This document shows positions 44,093 through 53,951 of a stretch of 64,000 nt of DNA, piece after piece (position 1 is the first letter of the stretch; every line of letters starts with the position of its first letter). The DNA lies in the NCBI RefSeq assembly GCF_018614775.1, contig NZ_JAGGOF010000045.1:62001-126000 (forward strand), in the 5' to 3' direction. The stretch comes from Pseudomonas fluorescens (GTDB lineage: Bacteria > Pseudomonadota > Gammaproteobacteria > Pseudomonadales > Pseudomonadaceae). The notes under the pieces are model-generated. The model had not been told where the DNA came from, did no database searches, and saw only the letters and a list, made by a program, of their open reading frames with translations. Both the position numbers and the translations under genes were made by a program.

Positions 44093-44443
44093 ATGCCCGA
44101 TTCCCACAACCCTGTCGATGTCTTCAAGGCGCTGGCCGACGACACTCGCACGCGCATCGCCTTGCTGGTGGTCCGTGAAGGTGAGTTGTGTGTCTGTGAA
44201 CTCACCGCCGCGCTAGGCCTGAGCCAGCCGAAGATTTCCCGGCATCTGGCCCAGTTGCGCAGCGCCGGGCTGCTCAGCGACCGGCGTCAGGGGCAGTGGG
44301 TCTATTACCGCTTGCACGCGCAGTTGCCCTTTTGGATCAGCACCTTGCTGGAGCAGGCACTGGCCGCCAACTCGGCCTGGCTGGCGGCGGATGTGGCGCG
44401 CTTGGGCGCGATGACCGACCGTCCGGTGGCGCGTTGCTGCTGA
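44093..44443 (+). CDS. arsR: ArsR-family metalloregulator
   Basis: A 116-residue winged-helix repressor of arsenic resistance genes. The As(III)-binding motif ELCVCEL (C33, C35) sits at the start of the DNA-recognition region, followed by [13 protein letters not shown]. The C-terminus ends RCC, which may add thiol ligands. It lies 37 bases before arsB in the same direction. The AT-rich stretch TTGAATATTCGAATTTCCATATATTCG just upstream is a likely operator/promoter. Confidence 0.93.
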   Translation: MPDSHNPVDVFKALADDTRTRIALLVVREGELCVCELTAALGLSQPKISRHLAQLRSAGLLSDRRQGQWVYYRLHAQLPFWISTLLEQALAANSAWLAADVARLGAMTDRPVARCC

Positions 44444-44480
44444 TGTCTTCTTTCCAATCCCTCTTGCAAGGCTGTTGCAC

Positions 44481-45764
44481 ATGCTTATCGCGTCGTTGAT
44501 TTTCCTGCTGACCATTACCCTGGTGATCTGGCAACCCAAAGGGCTCGGCGTTGGCTGGAGCGCGACGTTCGGCGCGCTGCTGGCCTTGTTGAGCGGGGTG
44601 GTGCAGGTCAGTGACATTGCGCTGGTCTGGCAGATCATCTGGAACGCCACCGGCACTTTCGTCGCGCTGATCATCATCAGCCTGTTGCTGGACGAAGCGG
44701 GTTTCTTCGCCTGGGCAGCCCTGCACGTGGCCCGCTGGGGCCGGGGCAGCGGGCGCAAGCTGTTCGCGTTCATGGTGCTGCTGGGGGCGCTCGTGTCGGC
44801 CCTGTTTGCCAACGACGGCGCGGCGCTGATCCTGACGCCGATCGTGATCTCCATGCTGCTGGCGTTGCGCTTTTCCCCCGCAGCGACCCTGGCGTTCGTG
44901 ATGGGCGCGGGTTTCATTGCCGACACTGCAAGCCTGCCGCTGGTGGTGTCGAACCTGGTGAACATCGTTTCGGCGGACTTCTTCGGCATCGGTTTCAACC
45001 GCTACGCGGCGGTCATGGTGCCGGTGAACCTGGTCAGCGTGGCGGCGAGCCTGGGGGTCCTGTTGTGGTTCTTCCGCCGCGACATCCCGAGCGATTACGA
45101 CCCGCATCAGTTGGACGATCCGGCCACGGCGATCCACGACAAGGCCACGTTTTATGCAGGTTGGGCGGTGCTGGTGATCCTGCTCGTGGGCTGCTTTGCC
45201 CTGGAGCCGCTGGGCATCCCCATCAGTGCGATTTCGGCGGTGTGCGCCGCGTTGCTGCTGGCCGTTGCAGCCCGCGGCCACAAGATCTCCACCCGCAAGG
45301 CGATGAAGGAAGCGCCGTGGCAGATCGTGATCTTCTCCCTGGGCATGTACCTGGTGGTCTACGGCCTGCGCAACGCCGGGCTGACCGGCTACCTGGCCCA
45401 CTGGCTCGATACGTTCGCCGAATACGGCGTGTGGGGCGCGGCCATGGGCACCGGGCTGCTCACGGCGCTGCTGTCGTCGATCATGAACAACCTGCCGACA
45501 GTGCTGGTGGGCGCGTTGTCCATCGACGCCAGCCACGCCACCGGGGCGGTGAAGGAAGCCATGATCTATGCCAACGTCATCGGCAGCGACCTGGGCCCGA
45601 AAATCACCCCGATCGGCAGCCTGGCCACCTTGCTCTGGCTGCATGTGCTGGCGCGCAAGGACATCCGGATCGGCTGGGGTTATTACTTCAAGGTTGGCAT
45701 CGTGCTGACGGCGCCGGTGTTGCTGGTGACGTTGGCGGCGCTGGCGGTGCGGTTGTCCTTATAA
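44481..45764 (+). CDS. arsB: Arsenite efflux protein ArsB
   Basis: A 427-residue inner-membrane transporter that expels arsenite, with 12 predicted segments. [16 protein letters not shown] and [14 protein letters not shown] are signature regions of the ArsB/NhaD group. ATG 44481 is used; a TTG two codons earlier is in frame. A REP pair follows, and no arsC or arsH is found downstream, so the operon is only arsRB here. Confidence 0.95.
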   Translation: MLIASLIFLLTITLVIWQPKGLGVGWSATFGALLALLSGVVQVSDIALVWQIIWNATGTFVALIIISLLLDEAGFFAWAALHVARWGRGSGRKLFAFMVLLGALVSALFANDGAALILTPIVISMLLALRFSPAATLAFVMGAGFIADTASLPLVVSNLVNIVSADFFGIGFNRYAAVMVPVNLVSVAASLGVLLWFFRRDIPSDYDPHQLDDPATAIHDKATFYAGWAVLVILLVGCFALEPLGIPISAISAVCAALLLAVAARGHKISTRKAMKEAPWQIVIFSLGMYLVVYGLRNAGLTGYLAHWLDTFAEYGVWGAAMGTGLLTALLSSIMNNLPTVLVGALSIDASHATGAVKEAMIYANVIGSDLGPKITPIGSLATLLWLHVLARKDIRIGWGYYFKVGIVLTAPVLLVTLAALAVRLSL

Positions 45765-45776
45765 TTCGCGGCGGCC

Positions 45777-45872
45777 CTATCGCGAGCAGGCTCGCTCCCA
45801 CAGTGGGCCTCTGGTGATCACAAAATTCATGTTCACAGAAGATCCCCTGTGGGAGCGAGCCTGCTCGCGATG
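45777..45872. repeat. REP pair, inverted (tails inward)
   Basis: CGCGAGCAGGCTCGCTCCCACAG at the left and CTGTGGGAGCGAGCCTGCTCGCG at the right, opposite in orientation to the other pairs in the window. It lies between convergent arsB and the DUF1853 gene. Confidence 0.85.
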
Positions 45873-45896
45873 AGGCCCTCGCAGACACCGCCAAAC

Positions 45897-46862
45897 TCAA
45901 GCATTCCCCGGCACATCCGGCCAACGATCCGCCACCAGAAACACCCGTTCGGCTTCATCCCACTCACCCTCGCTGTTCTCACCCAGGCGCACCAGCAACT
46001 GCGCCGGCGCCATCGGGTCGAGCGCCCGCCGCCAGGCTTCCAGTTGTGCGCTGTTCCAGGTCTGCTCTTCCGGATACCGGGCCGGGGCCAGCCAGGCGGC
46101 GCGGGGCAGGGGTTGCCAGCGGCCCGGCGGACGTTGGGCGACGAAGGCCGGCCAATCCCGTTGATGCAGCCAACTGCCGCGCAAATGCCCGGGGTGGGCG
46201 CCGGTCGGCGATTCGGCCCGGTTCGGCCAAGGATACAGCAGGTACCCACCCAACCACAGCTCGGAGCGGAACAACTCGATACCCGACGGCTCAATGCCCA
46301 GCGCCGCCAGGGCCTCGCGGCTTTCCGGGCGTGCCGAGATCGGCAATTGGTGCTCGCGCAAATGGGTCAGCTTGCGGTCGAGCCGGTCATGGCAGCCCGG
46401 GCCCAGCCACTGGGCGGCGTCTTGACCGTCACCTTGTTGCGGGCCCAGGTACAACTTGATCGCCAGTTCCAGGTGATGGATGCCGTCGCCATCGCGCAGC
46501 AGCAGGTCCAGTTCGCCCAGGGTATGGCCCTCGCGGCGGATCGGCAGGTTCGCCGCGATCAGCTCGATGCCCGGTGCGTGCTGCACGGCAAATTGCCACA
46601 ACCTTTCGTAATACAGCCCCAGGCGCCGCGTCTTCCCTTGCGACAGCCAGTGCAGCAACGGGTAGCTGTCGCGGTCCAACTGACGTAGCCAGTGTTCCAG
46701 TCGATCGGGGTGGCGTACCCAGTCACTGCCGGTCAGCGGATGACGCTGGGGCCAGGGTGTGTCGAGAAGCATGGGCGGGGCGAGCAGCGCCCATGCCAGG
46801 TCGCGCACTTCGGGATGGCGCAGGCGGCGGGGCAGGTCCAGCAATTCTGGGAACAGGATCAT
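45897..46862 (-). CDS. DUF1853 family protein
   Basis: A 321-residue conserved protein of unknown function. [25 protein letters not shown] (about residues 125-150) resembles the beta-hairpin core of PD-(D/E)XK nucleases, with D, E and K at suitable places, although the E-to-K spacing is not the textbook one. Many Trp and Arg residues are present. The start at 46862 (MILFPELL) is used; it is divergent from nadK with 105 bases between. Confidence 0.8.
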   Translation of the reverse strand: MILFPELLDLPRRLRHPEVRDLAWALLAPPMLLDTPWPQRHPLTGSDWVRHPDRLEHWLRQLDRDSYPLLHWLSQGKTRRLGLYYERLWQFAVQHAPGIELIAANLPIRREGHTLGELDLLLRDGDGIHHLELAIKLYLGPQQGDGQDAAQWLGPGCHDRLDRKLTHLREHQLPISARPESREALAALGIEPSGIELFRSELWLGGYLLYPWPNRAESPTGAHPGHLRGSWLHQRDWPAFVAQRPPGRWQPLPRAAWLAPARYPEEQTWNSAQLEAWRRALDPMAPAQLLVRLGENSEGEWDEAERVFLVADRWPDVPGNA

Positions 46863-46967
46863 TTTGCGAGCATAGCTGTTGCGGCGACGTCTTAAAGAAT
46901 TTTGTCTATGGAGCGCTTTCGCCCATAATCGTGATTTTCGCCCGCCGCAGACCCTCGCAGGAGCCTC

Positions 46968-47858
46968 ATGGAGCAATTTCGCAATATCGGCATCATCGGT
47001 CGCCTGGGCAGTTCACAGGTATTGGACACCGTTCGCCGTCTCAAACGTTTCCTCTTGGAGCGGCACCTGCATGTGATCCTCGAAGACACCATCGCCGAGG
47101 TGTTGCCGGGTCATGGCCTGCAGACGTCCTCGCGCAAGATGCTCGGCGAAGTCTGTGACATGGTGATCGTGGTCGGCGGCGATGGCAGCCTGCTGGGGGC
47201 GGCCCGGGCACTGGCGCGGCACAACGTCCCGGTGCTGGGAATCAACCGCGGCAGCCTGGGCTTCCTGACCGATATCCGTCCGGACGAGCTGGAAATCAAG
47301 GTCGCCGAAGTGCTCGACGGCCATTATCTGGTGGAGAACCGCTTCCTGCTGCAAGCCGAGGTGCGCCGTCACGCCGAAGCCATCGGCCAGGGCGATGCCC
47401 TCAACGACGTGGTGCTGCATCCTGGCAAATCCACGCGCATGATCGAATTCGAGCTGTACATCGACGGCCAGTTCGTCTGCAGTCAGAAGGCCGACGGCCT
47501 GATCGTCGCCACGCCCACCGGTTCCACGGCCTATGCGCTGTCCGCCGGTGGCCCGATCATGCACCCCAAGCTCGACGCTATTGTGATTGTGCCGATGTAC
47601 CCCCATACCTTGTCTGGGCGACCCATTGTGGTCGATGGCAACAGTGAGCTGAAAATCGTCGTGTCCAAGGATATGCAGATCTACCCGCAAGTGTCCTGTG
47701 ACGGCCAGAACCATTTCACCTGCGCGCCGGGTGACACCATCACCGTCAGCAAGAAAGCGCAGAAACTGCGCCTGATCCATCCGCTGGATCACAATTACTA
47801 CGAAGTCTGCCGGACCAAGCTCGGCTGGGGCAGTCGGCTGGGAGGTAGAGGCGATTGA
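46968..47858 (+). CDS. nadK: NAD kinase
   Basis: A 296-residue enzyme that makes NADP+ from NAD+ and ATP. The catalytic GGDG is at 70-73 ([14 protein letters not shown]), followed by [10 protein letters not shown] and later [14 protein letters not shown], which bind the nucleotide. The stop overlaps the next gene's start (TGATG), so nadK and the phosphatase gene are translationally coupled. Confidence 0.97.
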   Translation: MEQFRNIGIIGRLGSSQVLDTVRRLKRFLLERHLHVILEDTIAEVLPGHGLQTSSRKMLGEVCDMVIVVGGDGSLLGAARALARHNVPVLGINRGSLGFLTDIRPDELEIKVAEVLDGHYLVENRFLLQAEVRRHAEAIGQGDALNDVVLHPGKSTRMIEFELYIDGQFVCSQKADGLIVATPTGSTAYALSAGGPIMHPKLDAIVIVPMYPHTLSGRPIVVDGNSELKIVVSKDMQIYPQVSCDGQNHFTCAPGDTITVSKKAQKLRLIHPLDHNYYEVCRTKLGWGSRLGGRGD

Positions 47859-48829
47859 TGCTCGATCCTGCGCGCAGTTACGACCTGATCGGCGACGTGC
47901 ACGGATGCGCCCTGACCCTGGAACGCCTGTTGGACCGACTCGGCTACCACAAGCAGGGCGGGGTCTGGCGGCATCCGTCGCGCATGGCCGTGTTCCTCGG
48001 CGATATCATTGACCGTGGCCCGCGGATCCGCGAGGCGCTGCACATCGTCCACGACATGGTCGTGGCCGGTGAGGCGCTGTGCATCATGGGCAACCACGAG
48101 TTCAACGCCCTGGGCTGGAGCACCCCGGCATTGCCCGGCAGTGGCCAGCGCTACGTGCGCGAACACACCCCGCGCCACGCCCGCCTGCTCAACGAAACGC
48201 TGACCCAGTTCGAGCAGCACCCCGGCGACTGGCAGGACTTTCTCGAATGGTTCTATGAGCTGCCGTTGTTTGTCGATGCGGGCCGTTTCAGGGTGGTGCA
48301 CGCCTGTTGGGATGCCGGCCTGATCGAACCGCTGCGGGGCCTGTTCCCGAACGGCTGCGTCGACGAGCATTTCCTCCAGGCGTCGGCGCAGCCGGGCAGC
48401 TTTGCCTGCACGGTGTTCGATCGCTTGCTGCGTGGCACCGACATGCGTCTGCCCCACGGCATGACCCTGACCGGTGGCGACGGCCTGACCCGGTCGTTCT
48501 TCCGCACCAAATTCTGGGAAGACGACCCGAAAACCTACGGGGACATCGTGTTCCAGCCCGACGCCTTGCCCGAGCCGGTCGCGCGCACGCCGTTGACTGC
48601 GGATGAGAAGAACAACCTGTTGCGCTATGGCGTCCATGAGCCGTTGCTGTTCGTCGGCCACTATTGGCGCAGCGGCAAACCCGCGCCGATCCGTCCGAAC
48701 CTGGCGTGCCTGGACTACAGCGCGGTGCTCTACGGCAAGTTGGCCGCTTATCGACTTGATCAGGAAACCCGCCTCGACCCGCACAAGTTCGTCTGGGTCG
48801 ATGTCGAGCGGCCGGAGGTGGTGCGGTGA
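47858..48829 (+). CDS. Metallophosphoesterase (ApaH/PrpE-like)
   Basis: A 323-residue calcineurin-like phosphoesterase. GDVHG, GDIIDRGP and GNHE give the dinuclear metal site. It resembles symmetrical Ap4A hydrolase/protein phosphatase types. It starts at ATG 47858 overlapping the nadK stop by one base, and its stop overlaps the GTG start of the rhomboid gene, so three genes form a tight operon. Confidence 0.9.
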   Translation: MLDPARSYDLIGDVHGCALTLERLLDRLGYHKQGGVWRHPSRMAVFLGDIIDRGPRIREALHIVHDMVVAGEALCIMGNHEFNALGWSTPALPGSGQRYVREHTPRHARLLNETLTQFEQHPGDWQDFLEWFYELPLFVDAGRFRVVHACWDAGLIEPLRGLFPNGCVDEHFLQASAQPGSFACTVFDRLLRGTDMRLPHGMTLTGGDGLTRSFFRTKFWEDDPKTYGDIVFQPDALPEPVARTPLTADEKNNLLRYGVHEPLLFVGHYWRSGKPAPIRPNLACLDYSAVLYGKLAAYRLDQETRLDPHKFVWVDVERPEVVR

Positions 48830-49698
48830 ACCTTGTCGCGGTGCTGCGTTTACCTCTGGCGGCGGACCTGAGCGGCTTCGTCACGCTGCTGCAGCGCATG
48901 CAGGTGCCCCACCGGGTCAGCGAAGAAGCGGGCGAGCAGGTGCTCTGGGTGCCGGACGACATCGGCGAAGATGTGCTCTCCTTGTATGCACGCTTTCCGG
49001 CCGGAGATCCTGAGCAATTGCTGGAGCTGCCGGCCATCGGCAGCACCGCGCGGCGGCCAGGCTTCGTCCAGCAACTGACCCACAGCCCGATTACCGCCCT
49101 GATACTGCTGCTGAGCCTGATTGTCGGCGCCGTGACCCTGCTGGGCGACAATCTCCAGGCGTTGCGCTGGCTGACCTTCCTGGAGTTTCGTGTCGTCGGC
49201 GAGTACATCCAGTTCACACCGCTGGCCGACAGCCTGGCGGCGGGGCAGTGGTGGCGCCTGGTGACGCCGATGCTGATCCACTTCGGTTTCCTGCACATCG
49301 CCATGAATGGCATGTGGTACTGGGAACTGGGGCGGCGGATCGAAGCGCATCAGGGCGGCATCAACCTGCTGGGGCTGACGCTGCTGTTCAGCCTCGTGTC
49401 CAATTTCGTCCAGTACTTTGTCAGCGGCGCGACGCTGTTCGGCGGTTTGTCCGGCGTGTTGTACGGCTTGCTGGGCCATTGCTGGATCTATCAATGGCTG
49501 GCGCCGAACCCGGCGTATCACTTGCCCCGGGGCGTCCTGGTAATGATGCTGGTGTGGCTGGCGCTGTGCCTGTCCGGGCTGGTCTCGATGATCGGCTTCG
49601 GCGAAATCGCCAACGGCGCCCATGTTGGCGGGTTGCTCATCGGTTGCTTCACAGGCTTGTTGGGTGGGCTGTTCGCTCGCCGAAAAATGGCCGCCTGA
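48826..49698 (+). CDS. Rhomboid intramembrane serine protease (GlpG-like)
   Basis: A 290-residue polytopic protease. An N-terminal soluble domain (1-80) precedes at least six membrane segments. Catalytic S209 (GGLSGVLYG) and H266 (NGAHVGG) form the dyad; H157 and N161 (HIAMN) help the oxyanion hole. It starts at GTG 48826, preceded by GGAGG. Members cut membrane proteins inside the bilayer. Confidence 0.93.
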   Translation: MNLVAVLRLPLAADLSGFVTLLQRMQVPHRVSEEAGEQVLWVPDDIGEDVLSLYARFPAGDPEQLLELPAIGSTARRPGFVQQLTHSPITALILLLSLIVGAVTLLGDNLQALRWLTFLEFRVVGEYIQFTPLADSLAAGQWWRLVTPMLIHFGFLHIAMNGMWYWELGRRIEAHQGGINLLGLTLLFSLVSNFVQYFVSGATLFGGLSGVLYGLLGHCWIYQWLAPNPAYHLPRGVLVMMLVWLALCLSGLVSMIGFGEIANGAHVGGLLIGCFTGLLGGLFARRKMAA

Positions 49699-49743
49699 CC
49701 GGTGCTTGTACCACTTTAATAGGCGCGAACGCGCGGAGAACCC

Positions 49744-50004
49744 ATGTCCTCGTTCAACGAAATGATCCAGAACATCACCCCCGACATCTACCAGAACCTG
49801 AAGCTGGCGGTGGAAATCGGTAAATGGGCCGATGGCAACAAGCTCACTGCCGAACAGCGCGAGCTGTCGTTGCAGGCGATGATCGCCTGGGAAATCCAGA
49901 ACCTGCCCGAAGAGGAGCGCACCGGTTACATGGGCCCGCAGGAGTGCCAGTCGAAATCGACCACCGTGCCGAACATCCTGTTCAAGTCGGACGCCATCCA
50001 TTGA
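49744..50004 (+). CDS. YeaC family protein (DUF1315)
   Basis: An 86-residue acidic protein of the YeaC/DUF1315 family. The helix-rich core has QNLKLAVEIGKWADGNKLTAEQRE. Function is unknown. Its stop overlaps a TTG that may start the next gene (TTGA). Confidence 0.85.
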   Translation: MSSFNEMIQNITPDIYQNLKLAVEIGKWADGNKLTAEQRELSLQAMIAWEIQNLPEEERTGYMGPQECQSKSTTVPNILFKSDAIH

Positions 50005-50831
50005 TCGAGATTGGCCGTGGTGCAATCAGCAAGATGTCGGCGCGCCTTGACGGGCCGACCGTTCAATACGCCTTTCGCCTGGGCGATGTCGAGGTGCCGG
50101 TCAACCCGTTGATCGGCAGCACGGTGCGCCTGGAGTTTCTCGGTGCGATTCATTGCAGCCATTGCGGACGCCGGACCAAGACCAGCTTCAGCCAGGGCTA
50201 TTGCTACCCATGCATGACCAAGCTGGCCCAGTGTGACCTGTGCATCATGAGCCCCGAGCGCTGCCATTTCGAGGCAGGCACCTGCCGCGATCCGGCCTGG
50301 GGCGAGCAATTCTGCATGACCGACCACGTGGTCTACCTGGCGAATTCCTCCGGCGTGAAAGTCGGCATCACCCGGGCCACGCAGCTGCCGACCCGCTGGA
50401 TCGACCAGGGCGCCAGCCAGGCGTTGCCGATCCTGCGGGTCGCCACTCGTCAGCAATCGGGCTTCGTCGAAGACCTGTTCCGCAGCCAGGTGGCGGACAA
50501 GACCAACTGGCGCGCCTTGCTCAAGGGCGATGCCGTCGCGGTGGACCTGCGGCAGATCCGCGATTCGCTGTTTGAAAGTTGCGCCCAGGGATTGCAGGGC
50601 TTGCAGGAACGATTCGGCCTGCAGGCGATCCAGACCATAGCGGACGTCGAGCCCGTCGAGATCCGTTATCCGGTGGAGCAGTACCCGGCCAAGATTGTCA
50701 GCTTCAACCTGGACAAGCACCCGATCGCCGAAGGCACGCTCCTGGGGATCAAGGGCCAGTACCTGATTTTCGATACCGGCGTGATCAACATTCGTAAATA
50801 CACGGCCTACCAGCTCGCCGTGCATCAGTAG
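50001..50831 (+). CDS. DUF2797 family protein with Cys-rich zinc-ribbon-like region
   Basis: A 276-residue protein. The N-terminal third has a cluster of Cys pairs (CSHC, CYPC, CDLC, then single Cys) consistent with zinc binding; the middle part (KVGITRATQLPTRWIDQGA) resembles a GIY-YIG-like or nucleotide-binding region. Start is uncertain: TTG 50001 couples it to yeaC and gives LIEIGRGAISK, whereas ATG 50034 is the first ATG. The function is unknown. It lies 13 bases before pepN. Confidence 0.8.
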   Translation: MIEIGRGAISKMSARLDGPTVQYAFRLGDVEVPVNPLIGSTVRLEFLGAIHCSHCGRRTKTSFSQGYCYPCMTKLAQCDLCIMSPERCHFEAGTCRDPAWGEQFCMTDHVVYLANSSGVKVGITRATQLPTRWIDQGASQALPILRVATRQQSGFVEDLFRSQVADKTNWRALLKGDAVAVDLRQIRDSLFESCAQGLQGLQERFGLQAIQTIADVEPVEIRYPVEQYPAKIVSFNLDKHPIAEGTLLGIKGQYLIFDTGVINIRKYTAYQLAVHQ

Positions 50832-50844
50832 AAGGATTCGACCC

Positions 50845-53502
50845 ATGCGCACCGAACAACCGAAGATGATTTACCTGAAGGACTATCAGGCGCCCGAATA
50901 CCTGATCGACGAAACGCACCTGACCTTCGAGTTGTTCGAGGACCATAGCCTGGTCCATGCGCAACTGGTGATGCGCCGCAACCCCGAGCGCGGCGCCGGA
51001 CTGCCGCCGCTGGTGCTCGACGGCCAGCACCTGGAGTTGCTCTCGATCAAGCTCGACGACGCCGACCTGGCGCCGGGCGACTATCAGCTCGATGACAGCC
51101 ACCTGACCGTGCAGCCCAAGGCCCAGGCCTTTACCGTCGACACCAGCGTCAGGATCCACCCGGAAACCAACACCGCCCTGGAAGGCCTGTACAAATCCAG
51201 TGGCATGTTCTGCACCCAGTGCGAGGCCGAAGGTTTCCGCAAGATCACCTATTACCTCGACCGCCCGGATGTGATGAGCAAGTTCACCACCACCGTGGTG
51301 GCGGAACAGCACCGCTATCCGGTGCTGCTGTCCAACGGCAACCCGGTTGCCAGTGGTCCTGGCGAAGACGGCCGGCACTGGGCGACCTGGGAAGACCCGT
51401 TCAAGAAGCCGGCTTACCTGTTTGCCCTGGTGGCCGGTGACCTGTGGTGCGTCGAAGACACCTTCACCACCATGAGCGAGCGCAGCGTGGCGCTACGCAT
51501 CTATGTCGAGCCGGAAAACATCGACAAATGCCAGCACGCCATGACCAGCCTGAAAAAATCGATGCGCTGGGACGAAGAGGTGTACGGGCGCGAGTACGAC
51601 CTGGACATCTTCATGATTGTCGCGGTCAACGACTTCAATATGGGCGCCATGGAGAACAAGGGCCTCAACATCTTCAACTCCAGCGCCGTGCTGGCCCGCG
51701 CCGAAACCGCGACCGACGCCGCTCACCAGCGGGTCGAGGCGATCGTTGCCCACGAATACTTCCACAACTGGTCGGGCAACCGCGTGACCTGCCGCGACTG
51801 GTTCCAGCTGTCGCTCAAGGAAGGCTTCACGGTGTTCCGCGACGCCGGCTTCTCCGCCGACATGAACTCCGCCACCGTCAAGCGCATCCAGGACGTAGCC
51901 TACCTGCGCACCCACCAGTTCGCCGAAGACGCTGGCCCCATGGCCCACCCGGTGCGTCCCGACAGTTTTATCGAGATCTCCAACTTCTACACCCTGACCG
52001 TGTACGAAAAGGGTTCGGAAGTGGTTGGCATGATCCACACGCTGCTGGGGGCGGACGGTTTCCGCAAGGGCAGCGACCTGTACTTCGAGCGCCACGACGG
52101 CCAGGCCGTGACCTGCGATGACTTCATCAAGGCCATGGAGGATGCCAACGGCGTCGACCTGAGCCAGTTCAAGCGCTGGTACAGCCAGGCCGGCACGCCG
52201 CGGCTGGCGGTGAGCGAGTCCTACGACGCCGCTGCCAGGACCTACAGCCTGACCTTCCGCCAGAGCTGCCCGCCGACCCCGGACAAGCAGGAAAAGCTGC
52301 CGTTCGTGATTCCTGTCGAACTGGGCCTGCTGGACAGCCAGGGCGCTGAAATTCCCCTGCGCCTGGCGGGTGAAGCAGCGGCCAGCGGCACTTCGCGGGT
52401 GATCTCGGTGACCGAAGCCGAGCAGACGTTCACCTTTGTCGATGTCGCCGAAAAACCATTGCCATCGCTGCTGCGCGGCTTCTCGGCGCCGGTGAAGCTG
52501 AGCTTCCCCTACGACCGCGACCAACTGATGTTCCTGATGCAGCATGACAGCGACGGTTTCAACCGCTGGGATGCCGGCCAGCAGTTGTCGGTGCAGGTGT
52601 TGCAGGAACTGATCGGCCAGCATCAGAAGGGCGCGAGCCTGGTGCTCGACCCGCGTCTGGTCACGGCCTTGCGCGCGGTACTGTCGGACGAATCCCTGGA
52701 CCAGGCGATGGTCGCGGAGATGCTTTCGCTGCCGAGCGAAGCCTACCTGACGGAAATCAGCGAAGTGGCCGACGTCGAGGCGATCCATGCCGCCCGCGAG
52801 TTCGCCCGCCAGCAACTGGCCGAGAACCTGTTCGAGGCCTTGTGGCTGCGTTATGAAGCCAACCGCGACCTGTCGAAACGTACGCCGTATGTGGCCGAGG
52901 CCGAGCACTTTGCCCGGCGCGCCTTGCAGAACATTGCGCTGTCGTACCTGATGCTCACCGACAAACCGGAAGTGTTGAGCGCGACCCTGGAGCAGTTCGA
53001 CAGCGCCGACAACATGACCGAACGCCTGACGGCGTTGGCGGTGCTGGTCAATTCGCCGTTCGAGACCGAGAAGGCTCATGCCTTGGCAGTGTTCGCGGAA
53101 AGCTTCAAGGGCAACCCGCTGGTCATGGACCAATGGTTCAGCGTCCAGGCCGGCAGCCCGCTGCCGGGTGGCCTGGCGCGGGTCAAGGCGTTGATGGAAC
53201 ACCCGGCGTTCAATATCAAGAACCCGAACAAGGTGCGGGCTCTGATCGGTGCGTTCGCCGGGCAGAACCTGATCAACTTCCACGCCGCCGACGGTTCGGG
53301 TTACCGCTTCCTGGCCGACCTGGTCATCCAGCTCAACGGCTTCAACCCGCAGATCGCCTCGCGGCAACTGGCGCCGCTGACCCGCTGGCGCAAATACGAC
53401 AGCGCCCGCCAGGCGCTGATGAAAGCCGAACTGGAACGCATCCTCGCGTCCGGCGGGCTGTCCAGTGATGTGTTCGAGGTGGTGAGCAAGAGCCTGGCGT
53501 AA
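50845..53502 (+). CDS. pepN: Aminopeptidase N
   Basis: An 885-residue M1-family zinc aminopeptidase that removes N-terminal residues from peptides in the cytoplasm. GAMEN (267-271) binds the free N-terminus, HEYFH (303-307) with E326 holds zinc. All key residues match E. coli PepN with an offset of six. GAAGGA precedes the ATG. With the yej importer it would process imported peptides. Confidence 0.97.
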   Translation: MRTEQPKMIYLKDYQAPEYLIDETHLTFELFEDHSLVHAQLVMRRNPERGAGLPPLVLDGQHLELLSIKLDDADLAPGDYQLDDSHLTVQPKAQAFTVDTSVRIHPETNTALEGLYKSSGMFCTQCEAEGFRKITYYLDRPDVMSKFTTTVVAEQHRYPVLLSNGNPVASGPGEDGRHWATWEDPFKKPAYLFALVAGDLWCVEDTFTTMSERSVALRIYVEPENIDKCQHAMTSLKKSMRWDEEVYGREYDLDIFMIVAVNDFNMGAMENKGLNIFNSSAVLARAETATDAAHQRVEAIVAHEYFHNWSGNRVTCRDWFQLSLKEGFTVFRDAGFSADMNSATVKRIQDVAYLRTHQFAEDAGPMAHPVRPDSFIEISNFYTLTVYEKGSEVVGMIHTLLGADGFRKGSDLYFERHDGQAVTCDDFIKAMEDANGVDLSQFKRWYSQAGTPRLAVSESYDAAARTYSLTFRQSCPPTPDKQEKLPFVIPVELGLLDSQGAEIPLRLAGEAAASGTSRVISVTEAEQTFTFVDVAEKPLPSLLRGFSAPVKLSFPYDRDQLMFLMQHDSDGFNRWDAGQQLSVQVLQELIGQHQKGASLVLDPRLVTALRAVLSDESLDQAMVAEMLSLPSEAYLTEISEVADVEAIHAAREFARQQLAENLFEALWLRYEANRDLSKRTPYVAEAEHFARRALQNIALSYLMLTDKPEVLSATLEQFDSADNMTERLTALAVLVNSPFETEKAHALAVFAESFKGNPLVMDQWFSVQAGSPLPGGLARVKALMEHPAFNIKNPNKVRALIGAFAGQNLINFHAADGSGYRFLADLVIQLNGFNPQIASRQLAPLTRWRKYDSARQALMKAELERILASGGLSSDVFEVVSKSLA

Positions 53503-53951
53503 ATAGGCACTGCTTGATCGTTCCCACGCAGCAGCACTGATCGTTCCCACGCTCCGCGTGGGAATGCATCTGGTGACGCTCCGCGTCACGACCCAAAGCG
53601 GACGCGGAGCGTCCATGGCTGCATTCCCACGCGGAGCGTGGGAACGATCAGTCGCGAGCGTGGGAACGATCGATCGCGAGCGGAAACGATCGGGTCCGCT
53701 TTCGCAGTGTTCATCCATCACCCCACCGAATACCCCGCCATTCACCCGCGCCCCAATCCCCCGTGGTTAACAAAAGATAACGTGGCGTCGATTGTCAGAC
53801 CTTTCGAAAGCCCGATAGGATAGGTCAGCTTCCGAAGGGGCTCTAGATTGCAGGTTTCAGGACTATGCTCCAGATCCGGCAATCGAGAGGAGCCCGCTTA
53901 CGGCGCCCTGAAAGGTTGAATGACCTAACAATAATAATGGGGGAAAGGTCT
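53503..53951. repeat. 449-base intergenic region with palindromic repeat element
   Basis: No gene is seen. The first 190 bases hold a long inverted repeat with satellite copies of a GTTCCCACGC unit (about 53519-53690), and the last 150 bases contain the likely promoter of the YCF48-RND operon near the AT-rich ATGACCTAACAATAATAATGG. Confidence 0.7.
53539..53649. repeat. 111-base element with perfect 30-base inverted arms
   Basis: The left arm is 53539-53568 and the right arm 53620-53649, exact reverse complements of each other (GATCGTTCCCACGC... outermost). Each arm also contains a smaller hairpin, CCCACGC-TCC-GCGTGGG. Inside lie a second inverted pair GACGCTCCGCGTC / GACGCGGAGCGTC. It differs from the GTGGGAGC REP family and looks like a second REPIN-type or MITE-like family. 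Confidence 0.85.

Noticed and set aside
43316..45764. FMN reductase as ArsH of the arsenic operon
   Set aside because: It is about 50 residues too short, lies upstream of arsR with a REP pair between, and matches ChrR/YieF-type reductases better.
36448..45872. Repeated palindromes that might be read as CRISPR repeats
   Set aside because: They are scattered singly or in inverted pairs with irregular spacing, as REP/REPIN elements are. There are no spacers and no cas genes.
45897..46862. Firm nuclease call for the DUF1853 protein
   Set aside because: The D...E...K pattern is suggestive, but the final spacing is E-x3-K where E-x-K is expected, so only the family name is given.
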